A stretch of 64,000 nucleotides of DNA from Phorcus lineatus. Lineage: Eukaryota; Mollusca; Gastropoda; Trochida; Trochidae. Below, piece after piece: positions 8,871 to 21,800 of this stretch (position 1 is its first letter; each line of letters begins with the position of its first letter). Both the position numbers and the translations under genes were made by a program. The stretch spans positions 48,147,864 to 48,211,863 of the forward strand of contig OV121084.1 in NCBI GenBank assembly GCA_921293015.1. Reading direction: 5' to 3'. Under the pieces are notes generated by a model. It ran no database searches. It was not told where the DNA came from and worked only from the letters and a program-made list of their open reading frames with translations.

Positions 8871-11800
8871 ATGTTATTCAACAGTGTCATAAACAGGTAC
8901 AAAGGTAACTATTTTTAATATCGATGAAGATAGTTCCGATAAGCTGAGCTTTTCTGGACCCGATTATCTTGGATATGGCTTCTCAAAATGCAGCAAGAAA
9001 CTTGACGATAAATCATTTCGACATTAGGCATGTTAATTTGTTAAATATTATTAAAAAGAATTTATTATTTTCCAGAAGATTTAATTTTCGCGAGTTGAAA
9101 GGTCATATCAACCTCGAAAATAGGCATACATAAACTATGAATTAGCCTAAAATAATTAAAAGTTTTGGAAATTTTGCATAATTAAAATAAAACAAATGAC
9201 TGTATGCATTATTGCAAAAGTGTCTTAGATTATGATATTTTTATTGTCAAAGCTGTGTGAAATGGCATTTATCAATTCTAAGAATGAAATAAGCTATAAA
9301 TGTAGCCATCCCAAAAGTGTAAATATTTTTTTATATTCAAATGGAAAAAATAAAACAAAATCCTTAGTTACCAACCAAAAGTAACATTGTGTTGAACAGG
9401 CCTTATTTTATACATTGAGTATTAGATGTTGAATATTCTCCTGTAGGTGAATTAATCAACATTAAAAACATTTCAATAGATCCTTGTTAAAGTGTTTAAA
9501 CTACTTGACATTATAAAAATACTGTTTCTATAATGTAATGAATGATTTTCATCTTTCTCATCCTTGAATGTTTCAGAAAGAAGAGGGAACTGTTATCGCC
9601 GTCAGCTGTTCCCTTTAGTCGAGCAATTTGAATCTTTGACAAGCGATGATTATATCCTTGCTTCTGAAGATGATGTGGTATGTTTTAAATCAGAAATTAA
9701 ATGATTTTATAATATATAATTAGATATAATTTGATAAGAAATATTCAGCATATTACCTCATGTTCTTACATCTATAGATGACACTGTTCAAGGTTTAAAC
9801 TTTTTTGCATGTAGCAAGGAAGGATTATTTCATAAAAATAAACAAATCATCTCAGTTGAAAGCACATGAATTTTATTTATAGCGTAAGAAAACGGCAACA
9901 CTACGACCATCAGAAATATACAGTGTATATAACAGGTTGAAAATTGCAGTTGTAACAGACAATGATTTATCCCTCGTAAAGCAACTCCCAGAGGCAGATT
10001 CAGGAGGGGGATGGGAGGGGATTGGGGGATCTTGATGTTCCAATTCCATTAAATTTTGAAAAAGAATCCGCCTTTAAAAGTTTCTTGCTCCACCTATGGA
10101 ATATATACTAAAGAAAATTGCTTCAATGTATTACATGTGAAAAAACAATTCTTTTATTTGTTCAAGTATTAAAGTCTTCAGTTTAAACTTTGGACACATT
10201 TATGAAAATGCAAGTATGGAACTGCTGAAAGATTGATGTATAATACTTAAAGAGAATTGTTCAACCATTCTAAAGTGTGTGTTTCATAAACATTGTAATG
10301 AGCAATTTTTCTTATGAATGTTCCAGGTATCGGTGCCGCCTCTTGCCTGTAGTTTCTGCCCAGGTATGCCTTTAACACATGCATTCACAGTTCCTTCTTT
10401 GAAATAAGGTAGACCAGCAATTTAGATCTTATTAAATATCAACTCCTGCAGATACCGGTGTTGTGAAATATGAATATTGTAACTGTAAATGACTAAATGT
10501 TTCTCTTTTTTGTGACTTGCTGAAATAGCAGATCTACTGGTATAGATACCTAAGTTAAAAATAATAATCATGATGTGGGTATTTGTATAAAGTATTGTTC
10601 AGCATTGAATTTGTTGCCAAGACGATACACATACTGCCACTTAGTTGTGTTAGATACAAAGTAATTGTTTTACTATTGAAACTGATATAAAAGAAAGTTG
10701 CATAACAAACTTTTCTTTGAAAAAATGTGAACTCTTCTGAAATAAACCTTGTTTATGGTAAGGTCATGTGTTTGTGTACAATATCTTCTCCTCCAGTGGA
10801 GTCGTCATGCCACCTGCTTAGTCTGGTCGACGAGAATGGCTTCCTCGTCCTCTACAATACTCTCTTCACCGGACCACGGGCGATACTCACAGGTACGACT
10901 CTTACTGGGAATACATTGATACATCATATGGTACAGGTATTCATTATATCTATTCTTAATTGTTAATTCATGTAAGTTTGTTTATCATTTTGCATCCTTG
11001 GCTATTATGGCAGTCGCATCAAGATACAATGATACATTTCTGTTTATTTTTTGATTTTCATATCTTACCATCCTGCTACATCAGCGTATTTTTGTCCGCC
11101 TAGCTCCTTCAAATCAATATTTGAAGGAGCTAGGCGGAGACAAATTTACGTACAATGCTGCTTATGCTATATTGTTTTTGGTTGTTTTCTTTGGGTCATT
11201 GTGTCACATACTTTCTTGTTTACAACTAAAGTAAATCTTATGTTCTATAGGTAAAACTCAGTGCTGATCAGAATGAGTTTTTTTTTGCAATCTTTTTAAT
11301 TTTTGATATTATTGTAGCATAAGAGTAATAGCATTTTATGCATGTACATTGAACATTGAAAGGTGGGAGATGTTGCTTCCTTGCATGGTGAACACCATGA
11401 AGAAGATAGAATAACGCTCCAGCTGACACTGCACTGTGGCTTTTGAGTGCAAAGGGCACAAAGAGAATATCAGAATTTAATTTGTAATGGGCATCCTAAA
11501 GGCATTGATAAATCATGCAACACAAGTGCATTTTGATTGTGTTACAGAGTGGCAGGCTCACAACAACGCGATATTTGATGTTGCGTGGATGCACTCGGAG
11601 GAGAAGATTGTGACTGCGTCGGGGGACCAGACAGCTGTTTTGTGGGACCCAGCCACTAGTACGAGACTAGAGGTGTTCAAGGGTCACACGAGCAGTCTCC
11701 GGTCGGTCGCTTTCAGGAGGTTCGATAATTGTGAGTTCTGAGTCTCCACAAATGAATATTTAATTCCTGAATATTCACCCATCTACATTGAATCTAACAA

Positions 11801-14800
11801 ACTTTTTCTGACTGACTTATATGTAAAGAGAAATTGTAAAAAGTTGGGAAAGGAAAATGCAGTCTGAATGATGTTTTTGAGGGCCTAACATTAGGGTTGC
11901 ATCCTCAATAAGGAGTCACAATGTGAAAACAATCTGCAGGACAAGATTTATACTTTATTATATATTAAGTTGAAGTTGTAAGAACCATGGATATAAATGA
12001 TTGATCATACTTGACTATATTTATGCCTATTCTGAACAGGTAAATTTCAAATGAACAGATGAAAGCATCCAAATTTTGAGTGACACCAAGTCAAAAGGTT
12101 TGGCAAAAGTTTTAGGATTTCCTCATTTACAACATAAATAACTCCTTAATTCATTGTTGTGAAAAAAAACCCCAATTTGCTTGTTTGGTGTATGAGGAAT
12201 GTTTTTACTAATGTAACGTTGAATGAACTAAAAATGATAATTGGCACTCAACTGACAAGGATTGACATTTTGCAGCTGTGCTAGCCACTGGATCACGAGA
12301 TGGCCACGTTATGCTGTATGACAAGAGATGCGCACAAAAAGGTATTGTTGTCATTTTGCATTCTTAAAAATGAATCTCTTTTGCTGACCAAAAATGTCAC
12401 ATTATTTATTCATCGAATATCAAAGAGAGAAAGCAAAGAAGGACAAGATTAGAATATATTTTTTTATCAACCGAAACATGTTTTGTGGGATTGGAGGACA
12501 AAATCATTGGCAATGTCTGCATATGTACTTTATTTTAAGTAAGTTTTTATTATTAAAAAAATGTTGATAGGTGTCTTGGACATTATATTTTTCATTAAGT
12601 TAACGACAGAAAGGTCCTATTTAAGAATAAAGACCTTTATAAGTCACCTTGACTTCCACATTTTAAGATCACAACAGACTAAACCTGATTATACATAACG
12701 CTGAGTTGATTCGGTGATCTTGACATTATTTTTTTGTAATCTTCAACAATATTATTTTCATCTCAGATGGCTACATCCCCCCCATTAACGTGATACGAAA
12801 TGCTCATGCTATCCAAGGGTTAAAGAGCAAGAAGAGAAGCAAACTCGGACAGGTGATGGTAGGTGCATTTATTTTCTCCTCTGTATGCTAGATTTTATAG
12901 TGCTTCAGGTTGGAAAGAATTGCAGGTTTTTTGCATTCTTTACTTGTTATTAAATCTTGTGATATCCAGAAGTCTTGCTTGTTTTTAAAGACACCCCTCT
13001 TTGAAAGTTCAAACAAATAACTTTTCATACATTCATCAATCAAAACTTCTTAACTAAGCTATATTTCAACCAGTTTACCAAAAGAATTATTTCATTAAGT
13101 TCTTTTTGGAGATTATGTGTTTTAGGGATTTTAAGCCACATACAAACATTTATATTTTGTAAATCAGCTTAACTGACTGACATTTATATACTGAAAAAAT
13201 AAGGTGAACAATAATTTTTAAAATTGTGAATTGTGAATAATTATATAGCTTTGTATTGACACAGTGACAAAATATCCAAATCAAAATCCATAGCTTATTT
13301 TGTCAAGTATGAATAAAGAAAGTAACAACTTTCATATCAACCAAGCTGTAATGGATATTTCCAAAGACTATTAAAGACAAGGTTCTCATAAACTGTTAAT
13401 TTCAACTTGTAGGACAGCCAGCAGAGTGTCACAGCAGTTGCCTTCCAGTCGGACATGCTGCTTATTTCATCAGGGGCTGTTGATGGGTAAGCATTGATCA
13501 TCTGCAACATCCAAATGTGATATTAAAGTTTACCAAATTTACAGAAATTTCACGAACTGAACCCTATATCATCTAAGAATGATCAGTCTACAATAAGTTT
13601 TATGTTATCATGTTCAAAGCTTTTCTTCTTTATGCAATAAGCTTCCACCTTTGACAACGACCTTGATTTTAAGTAAAATATCTTTAATTTTGGAGTCTGA
13701 GATACATTTAAAAAATATCATTTGTAATGAACAGTCTCAAAGCCATAAAGGTATGCATAAGCTCAAATCTTATGATCAGTTACGTATATTGACAGATTAA
13801 AAAAAATATCATTACTAATACTGTTCTCAATTATTCATCACAACTCTATTAGTTATAGGTCCTCATTTTAGTCCATCATCAGTGACCAAAAAAAAAAGAT
13901 TTTCTCGGTTGCCAAATAAGTGATAGTTTGGTGATTGGCAACTTACTCCTTTATTATCAAGAAATTAGTGGTAACTTGATTTAATCACTGCCACTACTGT
14001 TGAGTTAAGCATTTAGAAGTGTTAAAAATAACACACTTCAAATGTCAATTGCCCTATAAGGACATTAGAGGCTCTTTCTAACTGGTCAAATGTTGTCACA
14101 GATGTATCAAGGTTTGGGATCTACGGAAGAGCTACACAGCCTTGAACTCTGACCCTGTCGCGCGCTACTCTTTCCCGTATGCAGGTCCCAGAGCTAGTAA
14201 ACATGGTGAGTAAAGATTGAAATAAAACAAACTTTTTGTTTCTCTAAAATTTCAGAGTCTGAATACAGGTGACATTTCTTGAAATAGATGAATGTCAATT
14301 AAATATCCTCTATCATAAAGAACATGAGGTCTTTATTTTGGCAACCTCAAACCTTGTAAATATTGTTGTACAGAAGTGAAAATAAGTAACAATGCATACA
14401 AATATGGAAAAAGTTTAATACTTGTAAAATAGATGTACAAACACTTACACTTACGTTTATTCTTTATCTTCAACAGGTTTCTCCAGTTTGACGGTAGATT
14501 CGTATGGAGCCAACCTGTTTGCGAACTGCACAGACGATATCATCTACCAGTACGACCTCATCACATACAACCAGCAGCCAGTGAGGACTTTCCGTGGACA
14601 TCAGAATCAGACATTCTACATCAAATCATCTCTTAGTCCTGATAATGATTTCCTGCTTAGTGGTTCCAGCGACTCTATGGCTTATATCTGGGAGGTCAGT
14701 CTTATCAATTGTAATATTTATAAAAAAAAATGATAGTTTTGTCAAAGACCCCCCTCATGAGTACTTATAGCTACTGTGTACAATTATTTACTGTGTTGTG

Positions 14801-17800
14801 TATTTATTACAATCTCCATACAGGTTACAAAAAATTAACATATAGCTCCAGTATGGTAAAATAAAATGACTGAAAAAGTTTTTTGGTAAAAATGATTGTA
14901 CCTAAATGAAAGAAAAAATACCAGGTCTTTTTTAATACTCCTGCTACAACACAGAAAGCGCTCTGGTTCTGCCCGTTTATGTGTCCAAAATAGTTTGATC
15001 ATAACTCTAAAACCATATGTCTTGAAAAAACTTCAATTTTTTAATGTATGTTACCTACTTAGTGTTGTACCTTCAAGTTGGAAAAAAATCTTCCTTTTAT
15101 TAAACTTAAACAGAAGGAGCAAAATGTTCCCTCTTTTCTGTTTCTGGAGTATAGCTCGAAAACTTTTTGACTTGGAAACTTCAAAGTTGGCATGGACCTT
15201 ACTTATGTGTTGGGGGGATAATCCAAACACACATGTCCTGAAACTCTTTTGCCTGATGAGTTTACACTGAACAAAAAGTAGTTGTCTAAGCCAATCTCCT
15301 CCAAGGTCTTCTTATTTTTTATTCACTTGTTTTGTTTCTTTCAGATTGATAAGCCCAATCACTCTCCAGTGGTTCTGAAAGGACACAAAGCCGAGGTGAC
15401 AAGTGTAAGCTGGAACTGTTCAGATTTTACCAAGGTAAGCAAAATAATGTGGGAAAAATAGAGTACACTCTTTGTAAAACATGTTTTCACAAAATAAAGA
15501 AATTCATTGTAATACACTTAGATCGTCAAACAATCTTCTGTATTTTTGGGAACAAAATACTCATTCGTTGTTCTTTTTTTTTTTCGCCCTTAACCGTTAC
15601 TGGCATAATTATTTGTGCCATACCATTCTTCTGTTGTTGCATTACAGACAGAAGTTAAAAGAGAGACTAGTATGGCCATTCCTAAAACATCTCAGGCTTT
15701 GCAGAGATTTTCAATCTAGAATTCACCTTTGTCCAATGACATAAAATTGAATTTGTTATTTAAAGATCCAGAGTAGTGCTAGGATACAAAATAGTACGGG
15801 AATTTTAAACGTGTCCTTGGAAAGTCATTGAATATTCATTATTGTTGATTTATTGATAATTAAGAAAATTCAGTCATGAAAATAAGTATATCTGCTAAAT
15901 GTAGAAATTTTGTAAATTGTCGATAAATTGTTATCCATAAATTTTTTTTTACTTATTTGTCAATACATGTTTTTACTTCCTGTAACTGACAGCATTACTT
16001 GGTTATGTTCAGATTATCCAACAGATTTTTTCACATCTGTGTTCTTGATAGAGGTATCTTGAAATATGAAGCTCTGCATAGTATATTTTTATCATAATTA
16101 TAATCGTACGCTTAGAGAAACCATAAAAATTCCCTGCCTGTCATATCTGTATGAACCCTGTAAGTGCATCGGCATAGTCAAAAGCAAACATCTAACTACA
16201 TGAGATTCATAGTATTCTGTATGTCTTTCACAGCTTGCAACTCTCTCTGATGACAACTCAATGAAGATATGGAGATTGTTGAGAAGAGTCAAACCGCCAT
16301 TGTTTGGTGAAGTGTCGGGCACTGCTGAGAGAACCCACAGAGAAATAGGTATCGTTGTTTAATCTCTTGTTTCAAGTTATCGGCTACATTTATGTCTTTG
16401 TCATAGAAAAGAAAAGCTTTGTATTTATCAAATTGTAGATTACTGTTCATTAAAAATTATTTACGAAAGCAAGCATGATAACGCCTTGGTAGTTTGTAAC
16501 ATAAAATAAGATTTATTTTTCAAAAGCAATTTTTTGATCACTTAGGTAGTCATTAAAATCTATTCAGTAATAGATTTAGAAAACAATGTAAAGAATTTAT
16601 ATATGCCTCAGCCTCCTTTTCATGAGAAATTCACTTTTAACAGTGAATTACAAATATGTTGCAGTCTTTAATCGTTTAGATATCTACAATTAAAATTTGT
16701 GTCAGCACTTTAAACTATTTTATTATTTATTCCAATGCAGGAACATCCACAATACCTGTTGCAAAGGAGACTCCAAAGAAGCCAATATGTCCACAGAAAG
16801 AGTTCTCTCCCCTTAGTCAACCTCGCTCCTCACCCGGGGGACGTTCACCAAGTTTAGGAAAGTCCCCATCAATCAAAGAGTGGTTTAAAAAGCATTCATC
16901 AAAAGACCCCAAAACAGTTCAAAGTGCCCCAGTATATAGTGAACAAGTTCATTTACAATCTCCACAGAAACCAACCTTCCATCCCTCCCCTCGCAAAGCA
17001 TCGAGATTAAAATTAGACGAGGAAGAGGAGGATGCTGGGTATTTTCAGAGCACTTCTATCGCAGTTCCATTCGAAGCTTATGTAGAAAAAGAAAACAAGA
17101 GATCGCCAAAGAAGACTTCAAAACGAAAGTTGGATATCGGCGAGGCAACATACAAAGAAAGCAAACGTAGACATATTGAAAAAAGTAGTCCAACAAAAAG
17201 TGATGTTGTTTTACGTGATCTAGAAACTGAGTTGAACAATGCGGAGAGTGTCGGCTCCTGTGATATCCCAAGTGAAGGAGGGGTGAAAAACTCTCATCTA
17301 GACAAATGTGCAAACAGCGAGAAGGGTTCGGTCTTTTCCCCAACCCGAAATCTCCCCAACTTGGTTGCAGATGAATCTGAAGCGAGACAGGACAGACTCT
17401 CTCTTGTCATGGCTAGTCCAAGTCAGAACAAGAAGTGTTTGGATTGGTTGACACAGATGAGACTCAATAAAGGGATCCTGCCCAGCCCGGCTAAGTCTGT
17501 AACGTCAGAAGATGATTTCAGTGCAAGGAGTGATTGTTCTTCTCCAGGACGCTCTATAACAAGGGTGAGTTATTTTAGTAATGTTCTTGTCATTTTATAT
17601 CCTTTATTTCACCCTTCAGTGAAAGATACCCTTATAACCTTTATTTTTAAGATTACATGACTTATGTGTACATATATATGATTCTGATTTGCTGTTTTTT
17701 TTCAACAATAATAAATGCTAGCAATTTCAGTTCACCTACATTCGGCCTGATTCTAGATGTAGTTGTTCTGATTCTTTTAGTATTTTTACCTTGCAAATGC

Positions 17801-18454
17801 TCAAATGAAATACTCATTAAGTTTTATGTAACTAAAATAATTTCAGTTACTGAAAACCTCTGGTTAACTGGTTGGTTTTAAATATATTTGCTAGTGTTGA
17901 ATAACATTACATCCCAGAAGTTTAAGACTTTAAGACAACTTTTCATCTTATGGTTAGTGCCAAATATTCATTATGACACCAGGGTATCATTTATAAGGAA
18001 ATCACCTAAATATGTTACAATATTGCTTCTGGTTATCTTGGATTGTCGACTTCATTTCAGCAAGAATAATTCTAGTATGTGAAACAGATAACATCTCCAG
18101 TCAATCCAACAGGGAATCTGTAATAATGGGTTGTTAAGGATGGTTTATCTTGAGCAAGTTGCAATTCTGGATCATACCTTTCGATATCAAACTGATTCCT
18201 GATTTCTGAACTGGTTGGAATATATGGTAGTTATTTAGCAGTGAAAAGTAATTGTCAAGATCATTTTTATATAGATTTTTGAATAAGAGATTAAATAATC
18301 GTTTAGATCCTGTTATTCAGAAGAAAGACAAATTAAATTAATTTTATGAAAAATAACAAAAATTCATGCTTGTTGTTTACAGACACCAGTTAAAGGAATG
18401 AAGTCGATCAGAAACTACTTCCAGAGATCAGCCGAGAAGAAACCAAGGAGATAG
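8871..18454 (+). CDS. DTL: Denticleless protein homolog (DTL/CDT2), CRL4 substrate receptor
   Basis: WD40 receptor of the CUL4-DDB1 ubiquitin ligase that destroys CDT1, p21 and SET8 when they are bound to PCNA on chromatin. Fourteen coding exons with matching phases: 8871-8904, 9577-9677, 10327-10363, 10797-10892, 11548-11730, 12276-12341, 12767-12858, 13413-13486, 14102-14205, 14477-14694, 15345-15434, 16234-16348, 16741-17564, 18383-18454. Total 2106 nt, about 701 aa (human 730). The start MLFNSV is the same as in human CDT2. The seven-bladed WD40 part (roughly residues 45-400) includes EWQAHNNAIFDVAW, SGDQTAVLWD, GAVDGCIKVWDLRKSY (a WDxR DDB1-binding motif), LFANCTDD, SSLSPDNDFLLSGSSD and DDNSMKIWRL. 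The Ser/Pro-rich tail (exon 13) ends in a PIP-box-like MKSIRNYF in exon 14. The exon 7 end could be 12852 instead of 12858. Confidence 0.96.
11091..11143. repeat. Perfect 18-bp inverted repeat with 4-nt loop in a DTL intron
   Basis: CGCCTAGCTCCTTCAAAT (11097-11114) pairs perfectly with 11119-11136 across the loop CAAT. The stem continues imperfectly outward (TTTGTC against GACAAA, with one unpaired base). This is a very stable hairpin in the intron between exons 4 and 5, possibly a pri-miRNA-like fold or the remains of a small foldback element. Confidence 0.8.
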
Positions 18455-18707
18455 ATTCAAGTTTCTGTAACCTGTTTCAAAGTTTATAAAACTGTTACAT
18501 GATAAATGATTATTCAGTAGGAAAGATACTTACTTGTCAACTCATAGTCCGACTGTTGTTTTCCACTGGTGCTATGTTTACCCTGATCCTATGTCTGTCA
18601 GTGTATATGTCTTCAACCTTGGGATTGAATTTACCTCATGAATGCACTAGCCAATCTTACAAGGGTTTTACTTCAGCAAAACCCTTGGAAGGAGATGACA
18701 AAACTTG

Positions 18708-18713
18708 AATAAA
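18708..18713 (+). terminator. Likely DTL polyadenylation signal AATAAA
   Basis: First canonical AATAAA downstream of the DTL stop, 254 bp into the 3' flank, followed by a T-rich stretch. Another AATAAA lies near 24525, far beyond the minisatellite, and is a less likely DTL end. Confidence 0.5.
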
Positions 18714-19039
18714 CACCATTTTTTATTCCTATAATCTTAAAATCATAAGTATCCCTTTTGACTAGCAATGATTACATTTTACAAGCCTGACATCATTTCC
18801 ACATATACAGGTATTTTTATAGGGGAGTGCAAAAAGCAGGGGATTTTGGATTGTCATATAGAACTTTTTCACTACCATTTAATCATTTATCTCAGAAGTT
18901 TTTATGTCAGTTTATATTTGAGAATATAACTAATACAACATAGCTATTATTTGATACATAAAAAAACATAAGAAATGTTTACAATTTTGCCTTCGTCATC
19001 TCAGTAATTAAAAAATAACATTCCCATTCATTCTAATTC

Positions 19040-20500
19040 ATCCATCATCCATTTCTTTTCATATATCTATCCATCATAATTTATCCAGCCTTTCCCTTTT
19101 CTTATATATATTCACAATAAGTCATCCATCTATCGTCCATTATTTTCTTTTTGAATAATCATGATTCCTGGAATATATAGGTATATATATAAGTCATCCA
19201 TCATTCATCCATTATCGTTATTTTCCTTCTATAAATATATCAATCATAATTCTTCCATCAATTTTCCTTTTCATATATCAACCCAACACTATTCATCCAT
19301 CCATAAACCATTTTCCTTTTAATACTTTGACCTACCATCATAAGGATTTATCCATTATCTATCTCTTTCCCTTTTGTTTACATCCATTTATCCATTATCC
19401 ATCATTTTCCTTTTCATACATCTATTCATCCTAATTCAGCCAACCATTTTCCTTTTCATACATCTATTCATCATAAATCATCCATCATTTTCCTTTTCAT
19501 ACATCTATTCATCATAATTAAGCCAACCATTTTCCTTTTCATACATCTATTCATCATAATTCAGCCAACCATTTTCCTTTTCATTCATCTAGTCATCATA
19601 AATCATCCATCATCCACCCTTTCTTTTTCATACGCCCATTCATCCTAATTCATCTTTTATCCATTCTTTTCCTTTTCGTGTATATCTTCATCATGATTCA
19701 TACATTATCCTTTTGTTACATCTATTATTCATATAAATGTATTCATACGTTATGTTTCTTTTCATAGATCTATTCATCATATTTCATCCATCCATTATCC
19801 ATTGTTTTCCTTTTAATACATCTATCCATCAAAATCCATCCACCCTTTTTCTGTTCTTGTATATATTCATCTTGATTATCAAACATTTTCCAAATCCCGC
19901 CAGGGGCTCGGCAACTCTGTCTGCAGTAGAGAACTGTTCTACACGCAGTCAGGTTTGGGTGCAATGCTACATTGAGTTTCAGTGCAGTACCACGGTACTA
20001 CCACCCATGGTTCGCTTGTTCCAGCTGTTGCTCGCAGGTTTCACCGCAATGCATAGCCACAATGGTGTTGCGGGCTTTCTCCCTGCTATAATACTAGCAG
20101 CAGCGATATAAGTGAAATAATCTTGAAAGCGGCCTTAAAACCCAGCTCACTCACTCAAACATTTTCCTTTTCATACATCTATTCATCATAATTAATTCCT
20201 ACATTATTTTCCTTTTCATACATCTATCCATCAAAATCCATCCACCCTTTTCTTTCTCATATGTATCCATCCATCATCCATCATTTCCCTTTTCATACAT
20301 TATTTTATCATTATTCATCCATCATCCATCATTTCCCTTTTCATACATTATTTTATCATTATTCATCCATCATCCATCATTTCCCTTTTCATACATTATT
20401 TTATCATTATTCATCCATCATCCATCATTGTTTTATTCAAATATCTATCCATCATCCATCATTTCCTTTTTCATACATCTATACACCATTGGTCATTGTA
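19040..20500 (+). repeat. Minisatellite, ~45-60-bp units of CATTTTCCTTTTCATACATC type
   Basis: Degenerate tandem units containing CATTTTCCTTTTCATACATC and TATTCATCATAATTC run from about 19040 to 20500. Three nearly identical ~60-bp copies (CATCATTTCCCTTTTCATAC... ATTTTATCATTATTCATC) stand in tandem at about 20265-20430. The plus strand is very poor in G. Open frames over this stretch are composition artefacts. Confidence 0.85.
19892..20156 (+). mobile_element. SINE-like insertion inside the minisatellite, 11-bp target duplication
   Basis: A 265-bp block of normal base composition (AAATCCCGCCAGG... to ...CAGCTCACTCACTC) interrupts the array and is flanked by AAACATTTTCC at 19881-19891 and 20157-20167. 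The 3' end (…AGCGGCCTTAAAACCC then CTCACTCACTC) resembles the conserved tails with a CTCA/CACT run that I recall from short interspersed elements of molluscs. No clear A and B boxes are recognised, so the type (SINE or MITE) is an inference. Confidence 0.6.
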
Positions 20501-20689
20501 TTCGTTCAATGCTGTCCTTTTCTTTGTCATATGTCCATTATTCATTCATGGTTTAATATTTTCATTGTCATTCATTGTCATATGTCATTCAGTAATTTTT
20601 GGCCATCCTTTACATGCTTCGTCATCTTATGCATGTAAGGTTATTAAATCTTTATCATCTTATTCATTGTCATTCATCCATTTATTATT

Positions 20690-21270
20690 CAGACTCAGTC
20701 ATATTGTGCATTAGTTGTCCAATTCTTTGTCTTATGTTAATCTATCCTTCAATGTCATCTCTCCTTCAATGTCATCTCTTCAGTTATCTTCATCTCCATT
20801 TTTTCATTGTCATCTTTGTTTTATTGGCATCTTTTCATTCAACATCATCTATTCATTTATTCTTTGTCATCTCAATTCCTTCATTTTCATCTCTTTGTTC
20901 TTTGGTTTTCATCTCTTTGTTCTTTGGTTTTCATCTCTTTGTTCTTTCATTTTTATCTCTCTTTTTCTATTGATGTCATGTCTTCATTCTGTCATTGTCA
21001 TGTATTCATTCTTTCATTTTCATCTCTTCCTTCTTTCAATGTCATCTCTTCCTTCTTTCAATGTCATCTCTTCATTCTTTCTTTCAATGTCTCTTTCTTC
21101 TTTCATTGTTATATCATTTATCTTTCATTCATTGTCATCTCAATGTCACAGTGTCATTTCACTCATTCATTTCATTCATTCATTTTCATCCATTCATTAT
21201 CATCTCTTTATTTGTTCATTTATTATCATTCTTTAACTGTCATTCAACTTTTATGATAATATCAGTCCAA
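20690..21270 (+). repeat. Degenerate minisatellite, CAATGTCATCTCTTC / TTTCATTGTCATC type
   Basis: Irregular tandem units of about 17-25 bp containing TCATCTCTT and TTCATTGTCAT, again on a G-poor plus strand. Several frames stay open only because TCATTC-type repeats lack stop codons. Confidence 0.8.
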
Positions 21271-21800
21271 TAGTTTTATTGTTATTTTGTGCCAACCTCA
21301 GCTATATATGTATCGTTTCCTCTGTTGCCGTTTCTTTGAAATTTGTCAGTTATTCACTGTAAGCTCATCATTCATATCTGTTTACTATCCATAATGTTGT
21401 TTACTTGTAATTGTAGAACATGTCTACATTTATTTAGAAACCAGTGATATGGGTGAATTAGCACAGAAGTCACTTAATGAGGTTGTGACTTGTATAACCC
21501 CTAAGTCTTCATTGAAAAACAGCTGCAGCAAAACAGGGGTCATTTCTATGTAAGGGAAATAAAAACTTACGTTTTGTTTTAAGTCAATCATTGTTATTAT
21601 TAATTCGCTGTTAATGCATTATTATGCACTATACAGGATCTTATTCATTACCATCTCCTTAATTCTCTTGCATTAGACATTGTTTTGTTACTTAAGTATT
21701 TATTTTCATTTCATACAATCTCATTCATTCTAACTTCCTTTTCTCTCATACCGGTACATTAATTATATTATTCATTCTTATCTCATCATCTTTTATCCTT
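21271..21800. other. Unique sequence between two minisatellite blocks
   Basis: About 530 bp of non-repetitive AT-rich DNA. I see no gene, RNA gene or element ends in it. Confidence 0.5.

Noticed and set aside
10727-10966. 79-codon frame at DTL exon 4
   Set aside because: The real coding part is the exon 10797-10892 in the DTL frame; the flanks are intron.
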